A DNA stretch of 64,000 nt, from the NCBI RefSeq assembly GCF_023973825.1, contig NC_090125.1, forward strand, positions 1,882,928-1,946,927, read 5' to 3'. Shown here in pieces: positions 57,701 through 64,000 of this stretch. The stretch comes from Plasmodium brasilianum. Lineage: Eukaryota > Apicomplexa > Aconoidasida > Haemosporida > Plasmodiidae. Below the pieces are notes generated by a model that had not been told where the DNA came from, made no database searches, and was given only the letters and a program-made list of their open reading frames with translations. The position numbers and the translations under genes are program-made. The stretch's first letter is position 1, and each line of letters begins with the position of its first letter.

Positions 57701-59012
57701 AATTTTATGCAAACATACTTTATATTGACACCCTCTTCTTATTCCTCTTGTTATGCATATATATTTATATGTATACACTAAGTACCTAATTGGTAATATT
57801 CCGTAACGTACTATGCACAGATTTGGAATTCGTTTTAGATTAAAACCACTTAATTTAATGATTGAAAATTGAAAAAGAGTTTCCTTTTTTTTTTGGAAAT
57901 AAAATTTTTTTCTCTATAAAAATTTTATTGGCTTTATTATTTTTTCATTTACCCAAAAAGAAAAAACTAATACAAAGTAGTACAAAATGGTACAAAATAG
58001 TACAAAATAATATAATTAATTCTGCAAATGTATAAAACTTAAAAGGTAAAAAATTCAAATGTAGGAACTCACATGACGAATACATAAATACATACAAATA
58101 TAAGTTTATATATATATTATAAAAACATAAGTTCGTAAAGAACGATTATAATAAATATTAAATACTAGTGCTTTACTTCCTTTATTTTAAAGGTGCAGTA
58201 TTTTTTATGTATTACCTAAAGTTTTTAAGTTTCTAGTAATGAAATATACAATTTTTTTTTTAATATAGTAAGGTTAACTTAAAAATTTTAACCATGTTTT
58301 TATGGTTCAAAAACTATGTTTATATACACATATTTGGTAATTTGAGAGAAGCATAAAAAAAAAAAAAAAAAAAATAGCATTCAAAATGACTTGAAAAAAT
58401 AAAAAAAATAATTCAACAAAATTAGTTATAAATATATAAATGGAGAATATAATAACAATATATAAAAAGTAATAGGTGTATAAAAGGTGAATGGTCATAT
58501 AATAACATCATGCTTTTTATGTTGCTCATAATAGAATGAGATAACTTAAGGTGAACTTAAATGTTATGTATGTGATTTGCGAATATACATTTATATATTT
58601 ATACATAAACACACACATACATGTGTTAATCCTTTTAATAAAATACATTTTATTTAAACACAAGAAACATATTCATCATTTATTTAAACAAAACATAAAT
58701 CTGCATTAACACATATGTTTGAAAAAGAAGTTGATCCTGTATTCATACTATGCTGGAGGAACAAAATTGAAACTTCAGCAATATGTAATCCAATAATATA
58801 TCAATTAAAAAATAGTTTTAAACGTAGTCTTTAACAAACTTTTTGTAGAACAAATATGTATGTACATATATTTGTATTATATATATGGACATATATGTAT
58901 TATATATATATTACGTATGTATGTATAATTAAATAATTTTATATCTGTGGTTAACATATCAACTTTTTACTAACATTTTACTTCTTCATTGATACAATTA
59001 AAAAAAAAAAAA

Positions 59013-59049
<37 letters not shown>

Positions 59050-59659
59050 CATGTATGTATGTAAATTCACACTAATTATAATCTTTTAACGATTTAACTG
59101 TTAACAAATGAAAAAATATTTCCAAAATAAATTAAAAATGGCATAATTATAACATAGAAATTATTTTCTTGTACCTGCATAAAGATATATGTGCACATAT
59201 ATATATATAAAGTCATATGTTATACTGTTGGGCACTTTTCGTTTTTATATGTACATTTAAATATTAAAAAATAGCATCATCAGTAAATTAGAACATAGTG
59301 CAACACAATGAAGACATACATACACATATGTATGTATACATAGATATTATGTGCTCACATATGTAAAAATAAGAGAATTCGAAAGATACAAGGTATATGA
59401 AGTTTAAAAAAAAAAAAGAGAAAAATATCCATAACATATCCATAACATACTTGTACGATAATGATTATAATATAATATTAACTGTTCAGTATTGTAAGAT
59501 TTAACAAAATAAATGTAGTTTGTTACATATAAAATTAGAAAACAACTTTTATAATAATTGAAAACATAAAAAAAAAATTGTATATATATGTATATATGTA
59601 AATATATGTTTGTATGTATAATATATATGCAATTAAATGCAATTCTTCGATGAATGCAA
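57506..59659. other. Intergenic region between MED6-like gene and ACC
   Basis: 2.1 kb upstream of the MED6-like start and downstream of ACC, which are on the same strand. It holds a (CATA)n microsatellite at 57605-57696, TAGTACAAAA short repeats at 57970-58010, poly(A) at 58358-58374 and 58999-59016, and (TA)n at 59019-59043. No exon supported. Confidence 0.6.
57605..57697. repeat. (CATA)n microsatellite
   Basis: About 23 uninterrupted cata units upstream of the MED6-like gene. Frames on both strands stay open (TYIH, YVCM) purely because of the unit. Confidence 0.9.
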
Positions 59660-62600
59660 TTAAAATTTATAAGAACTGATTTTATTAAAAAGCTCCTTTT
59701 TTTGTCTTCTCGATAAATTTTCAAAGGCCTCGTAAAAGTCGTCCAAGTTATTTTTGTATAATATGTCGTCAGTTAATTTCTTTATATAATTCAAAGTGTT
59801 TTCATTTAGAATTCTTTTACATGCTTCATAGTCACCCACGTCCGAGTCAGTAATGCTGTTAAGAAGCTTCTTTATTTCGTCATTTTTTGATATTTTACTG
59901 CTATATTTTTTACTAATGAAAAAAAAAAAAAAAAAATTGTTATAATAGTGAAAATAATGAATAGCAAACCAACTGTACAAATGTAGGAAACAAAAATGCC
60001 TTAAATTTTTATAAAAAAACGTAAAAAATGGATAGGGGCAAACATACATCTAGTGTTATATACTGATCATGAATTTTATGCAGCGTCTTACTTCAATATA
60101 TTTATTAACAATCTTCTTAATAAGCGATAATAAAAAAAGGAACGCGCTTTTTTCCAAGGGACTATTTTTCTAATTGCTCCTTTCGATTGCATACATGTGG
60201 ACACATCATGTAGATCTGCGTATTTATGGCATACTTGTAAATAAAATGGCAAAAGTTCTTTTTCCTTCTCTTCGATTTCTTTTTTTATTTTAATTATATC
60301 CTCGTCTTCCTATGTAAAGAAAGAAAACACATTTTTATAATGTACATCGTTACAACTACATAGGATGAATTTCCTTTTTAATGCATGAAAGCAAAAAGAA
60401 AAAAAAAAAAATTAAATAAAATAAAATTTATTCCAACAATATATCGTGGAAAAAAAAAAAGTACATCTATCTTCTTCATATATTTTATGAAACGTGAAAA
60501 ACTTAAAAATATCATATATGAAAACAGACGAAGGTAATATCAATAATCTTCTTTTTTATTCCCTTATTTTTTGCCTTTTTTATTTTCAAAGTTTGCGTAC
60601 CTGCGCATTTAACAACTTCTCGTTCAGAGCAATTATAGACGAATCAATGCTGTGCATTAATTTCTTGATTTCTGGAAATCGAAATTTCACTTCAACAATA
60701 CCGGGTGGTTCTAGTATACCCCCTTTACTGTACGTATCTGCATACATTTCAATTATTTGACTATTCAGAGTTTCATCTACAACTACCCATGATCCACCTC
60801 TTAACTCACCCCCAATTGGAATGTAAACGAAAACAGGGTGTTTATAATTAACTAACTGATTAACTATCATAGATCCAAATTTCAAAATACTATTGAACAT
60901 GTCCATAGTACCTCCAGAAAAACCTCTCCAATTAGCAAAAACAAACAAAGGCAAATTCTCTTTACTGAAATCTTCGATAGATTGTGCAGTTTTATATGAA
61001 TTATCTGGTAAAAATACACAAGGAGCATGTATTGATTTAATAGTTTTTGTTTTTAATGCTGGATCGCATGGAATGACATGTTTTACTAAATTCTTATTCA
61101 CAGCAATAAAACCAATTGGTATTGAACCTAATTTTCCTCTTCCTGCTATAATTCCTTTTCCCCATTCACTCATATATTCGAAGTAGCTATTTTTATCTAA
61201 AAATCCCTGTTTTGTATCAGTTCCTCTTATTAACTCAACAATATCTGTATCGTTCAAATCATCTGAGTCCATATCATTTATCTGCTTAATAAAAAATTTC
61301 GCTTTGGAGCTTTGCTCTTCTTGTAATTTGGTATGGCCATTTTTATTTTTGCTAAATGACTCTTCACCAGTTCCTGCTAGGCTAATTGGTTCGCATATTT
61401 TTACTCCTATGTTCTGGAAATTACTATCTACCTTATCATCTGTGATACTATATATGTGACCATCAATGTAATCTTCTCGGTTATCACCTTGTTTTCTAGC
61501 CTTCTTTGGTTCTGTGTTTTTTCCTGGGCTTCCAGTACCTCTTAACATGCATGGTCTAGTGGAGCTGTCATAGTTTTGTTGCTTATCCTCCATTTCCTGC
61601 ACCGTTTCATCCTCTTCTGCCCTTTCAATAACGTCATAGTAATCAATGCTCGTTTTAGGAACGTAAGATAGCCACTTGAAAATTTTATTTATCCCATCTT
61701 GATCATTTTCAGCTTCTATTTGAGATATTCCATTCCTCATCATAATTTTTACCCCACCCAGTTGCTCATTACTAACGTAAACTTTTTCTCCTAATATTTT
61801 ATTTAAAGCATTAAAACCAGTTAATAAAAGAGATGACCCTTTTTTCTGAATAATTCTTTTTCCAAGCCTAACCAAATATGCACCTATTCCAACACTTCGT
61901 CCTGTTACATAGGATAAGGTGAAAATTTGTTCATATGCTTTTGATGTTTCTCCTGCGATTAACCCACTTCCTCTTAAATTTTCTACTCCTATATGATTAT
62001 TTAAATTTCCTACTATGCCATCAATAATATATCTCTTTTCATTATTTTCCATAATTTCGTTTAAAAATACAATATCATCTTTTGGCATTTTGTCCTTTAC
62101 TTCTTGTGTTATATATATATAATTATAACCAAGCTCTTTCTTTTTATTATCCTTCCAACATACCTTAATTTTATCCATTAAATAAGTATATAAACCTATT
62201 CTAGCTCCAGAATTACAAGATATATAAATACGTGGTATTTTCTTTTCCCTTGCATAACATGATATTCCATAATATAATTCATCCTCTAATACACTGAACG
62301 ATCCACCATATGTTGTTATATCATTTATAATAAAAACTATATCTCTCCCTTCTTTATATTCATCTGTTCTTACATTCATTAAGAAGCCAATAACACTTGT
62401 TTTATTTTTTCCTACATTTATTTTATCCGTTAAATAAAGAGAATTTTTTATTCTAACATCATCAGCACTTAGATTATCGCAGTTCTCAAATAGGGACACA
62501 CATTTCCCTTCACTGCTGTTTAATGAGTTATGTTTATCACATAGTGTATTACTGCTCGTATTACTATCATGGGTACTTCCCTCATCATTATGCTTAGTAC

Positions 62601-64000
62601 TATGCACACCGCTTCTATCACTGCTATGTTCGATGTTTCCATAATTAATGTACCCCCCATTACGTTCGTCATTACGTTCATCATTACGTTCATCATTACG
62701 TTCATCATTACTTTCGATTTTTGTTTCTTTTCCAATCTGTATTGAATTGTGGTCTAACCTAAACTCCTTTATGCTATTAATGTAATTAAAATTATTATTT
62801 AAAGTGCTGTTCATTCTATTCAGGGCTATATCTATTAACTTAATAAAATCGTACGCGTATACAGTGTCGACATCTCGTGCTCTTTTCCTTTTTAAATACA
62901 AAGTGTCAATATCAAAAGGGGTAATTTCATTTATTTGTTCAATAACATTTTCCTCATTATCGAATAGGACATGTAGTTTTAATAACCTATCTAATTTTAT
63001 ATTTATTCCGCTATTTAAATATTCCTTTTTTTTTTTATAAACTTTTATATATACATTATTAACATAGTTCTCTAGTAAAAGTTCATTATATGTGCTAAGG
63101 AAATATTTATACGTCTCCTTGATCTTATTTATTTGCTTCTCTACTTCTTCATTGTTGTAATTGTCAATTATCACACTGTATGTTATGTAACTAGTTATCT
63201 TCGTGTCTTCAACCAAATCTCTCAATCTGGCAATTCTTATATCTCCTACTGATTCAATCAATTCTGATATAAAGGATGCATACACTTGCTTCTCTTCTTT
63301 ATTCGAAAGGACAATTTTGTCTGTTTCTTTTGATTCGTTAAATGCGAACAATGACCCACACCTCATTCTGTTTCGACGTTTTAAATCATTCATATCAATA
63401 ATTCTTTCAGCAAATAAAGACACATGTTTATCATTATTAATACTACTATTATTACTGCTATTGGTACTATTGTTATTACCACTATTGTTACTACTATTAC
63501 TACTGTTATTATTACTATTCCTATCATTATCACTTTTGTTATAAATTCCTAGGAATATCTTAGTCTTTTTAATCATTTTTTCTCCTACATTTTTTAATTT
63601 ATAATTCTGACAACTGTTTTCAAAAGAGAAAATATGTTTTTCATAGGGTAAGAAATTCATTCTGTCATCTTCATTCATTCCTTTTTTTTTTTCTTTTAAT
63701 GTGTTCTCTAATTCTTTACTTTTCCACTCATATATATCTCCATAACTATTACCCGAGTAATTATATACGTACACATTATGACAATTTTTCAAAAGACTAG
63801 ATATATTGGTTTGAACATAATTTAAAAGTTGTTCACTCTTATTTATTATGTGTACATTATTTAATATTTCATCATATGAGTTCAACTGTTCTTTCATTAT
63901 ATTAATATTATTTATATAATCATCCATATCATTATTACATAAAATTAATAAGTTATCAAACTCTGAACCATTAAGAGAAAATTTCAAGCAGTTGTCAGAA
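59660..64000 (-). CDS. ACC: Acetyl-CoA carboxylase, C-terminal part with carboxyltransferase domain (gene truncated by window edge)
   Basis: Makes malonyl-CoA from acetyl-CoA; in Plasmodium it feeds apicoplast type II fatty-acid synthesis. Three exons seen: 60601 to beyond 64000, 60092-60309 and 59660-59912, phases 0 and 2; about 1289 residues in the window. Biotin carboxylase and biotin-carrier domains lie outside. The N-half carboxyltransferase starts near 62350: RDIVFIINDITTYGGSFS, then IPRIYISCNSGARIGLY, GLIAGETSKAYEQIF, SYVTGRSVGIGAYLVRLG. The C-half follows: GKGIIAGRGKLGSIPIGFIA, PLFVFANWRGFSGGTMDM, VYIPIGGELRGGSWVVVDE, YADTYSKGGILEPPGIV. Exon 2 holds KYADLHDVSTCMQSKGAIRK and PWKKARSFFYYRLLRRL, and exon 3 the usual helical tail. 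Low-complexity inserts (NDER repeat near 62670, Asn/Ser run near 63440-63530, Lys/Glu-rich linker near 61280-61600) lengthen it. Confidence 0.95.
62655..62715. repeat. 12-bp coding repeat (NDER) in ACC
   Basis: Unit ttacgttcatca on the + strand, about four copies, encoding Asn-Asp-Glu-Arg in a non-conserved insert just upstream of the carboxyltransferase domain. Confidence 0.8.
63430..63535. repeat. Asn/Ser-rich trinucleotide tract in ACC
   Basis: Runs of tta/att/act trinucleotides on the + strand encode an Asn/Ser-rich linker (SNNSSNSSNNSGNN-type). Typical replication-slippage insert that does not touch a catalytic block. Confidence 0.8.

Noticed and set aside
59404..59724. Separate small gene on the minus strand next to the ACC tail
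   Set aside because: AT-rich out-of-frame shadow; the true coding frame at 59660-59912 splices in phase to the ACC exon at 60092-60309.
1..64000. tRNA, rRNA, centromere, telomere repeats, var/pir-type antigen genes, transposons, CRISPR
   Set aside because: I looked for cloverleaf-like GC-rich blocks, telomere-type GGGTT repeats and subtelomeric gene families and saw none; gene content is that of an internal, conserved chromosome block.

Overview
The window is nuclear DNA of a malaria parasite (genus Plasmodium). It is very AT-rich, with long poly(A)/poly(T) and (TA)n tracts between genes, Asn/Lys/Asp-rich low-complexity inserts inside proteins, many short GT-AG introns, and lineage-specific genes such as the PTEX pore EXP2. 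The order SulP - EXP2 - RCL1 - proteasome beta4 - RAP protein - PDE-delta - MPC2 - ATG12 - acetyl-CoA carboxylase is the one I recall from the distal part of P. falciparum chromosome 14. The sequence is not falciparum-like at every residue and looks less AT-extreme. A P. malariae-type species is my guess, not a demonstration.

Layout. 1-4.1 kb: the 3' exon of a + gene with a RAP-like tail, then the five-exon SulP anion transporter (-). 4.1-10 kb: a 6 kb divergent intergenic region with simple repeats and one unexplained GC-richer, structured-looking patch. 10-15 kb: EXP2 (+) and RCL1 (-). 15-20 kb: a 70-residue two-helix membrane protein (+) and proteasome beta4/PSMB2 (-). 23-32 kb: a 1050-aa secretory protein (+), a 631-aa protein with a SNTSHT minisatellite (-) and a RAP-domain protein (+). 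33-41 kb: cyclic-nucleotide phosphodiesterase delta (-, six exons) and mitochondrial pyruvate carrier 2 (+, four exons). 41-51 kb: a small basic protein (-), a likely RNA polymerase III RPC7/RPC31-like subunit (+) and a giant tubulin cofactor D (-, 2391 aa). 52-57 kb: ATG12 (+), a coiled-coil protein (-), a possible MED22-like protein (+) and a MED6-like Mediator subunit (-). 59.7-64 kb: the carboxyltransferase half of acetyl-CoA carboxylase (-), whose N-terminal half lies beyond the right edge.

The genes are eukaryotic single transcription units, not operons. The first eighteen alternate strand without exception, so almost every spacer is either a shared divergent promoter or a convergent 3' region. 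Several genes serve the parasite's organelles: apicoplast lipid synthesis (ACC, ATG12 membrane conjugation system), mitochondrion (MPC2, RAP proteins), protein export (EXP2) and cGMP signalling (PDE-delta). I rebuilt exon structures by hand from splice consensus and reading-frame phase; most junctions are phase-consistent, and the one that is ambiguous is flagged. I saw no tRNA, rRNA, CRISPR, transposon or virus-like element. The most notable observations are the C-terminal-glycine-less ATG12, the antisense overlap of two coding ends, the divergent transcription-machinery subunits recognised only by motif, the strict strand alternation, and a candidate structured RNA.
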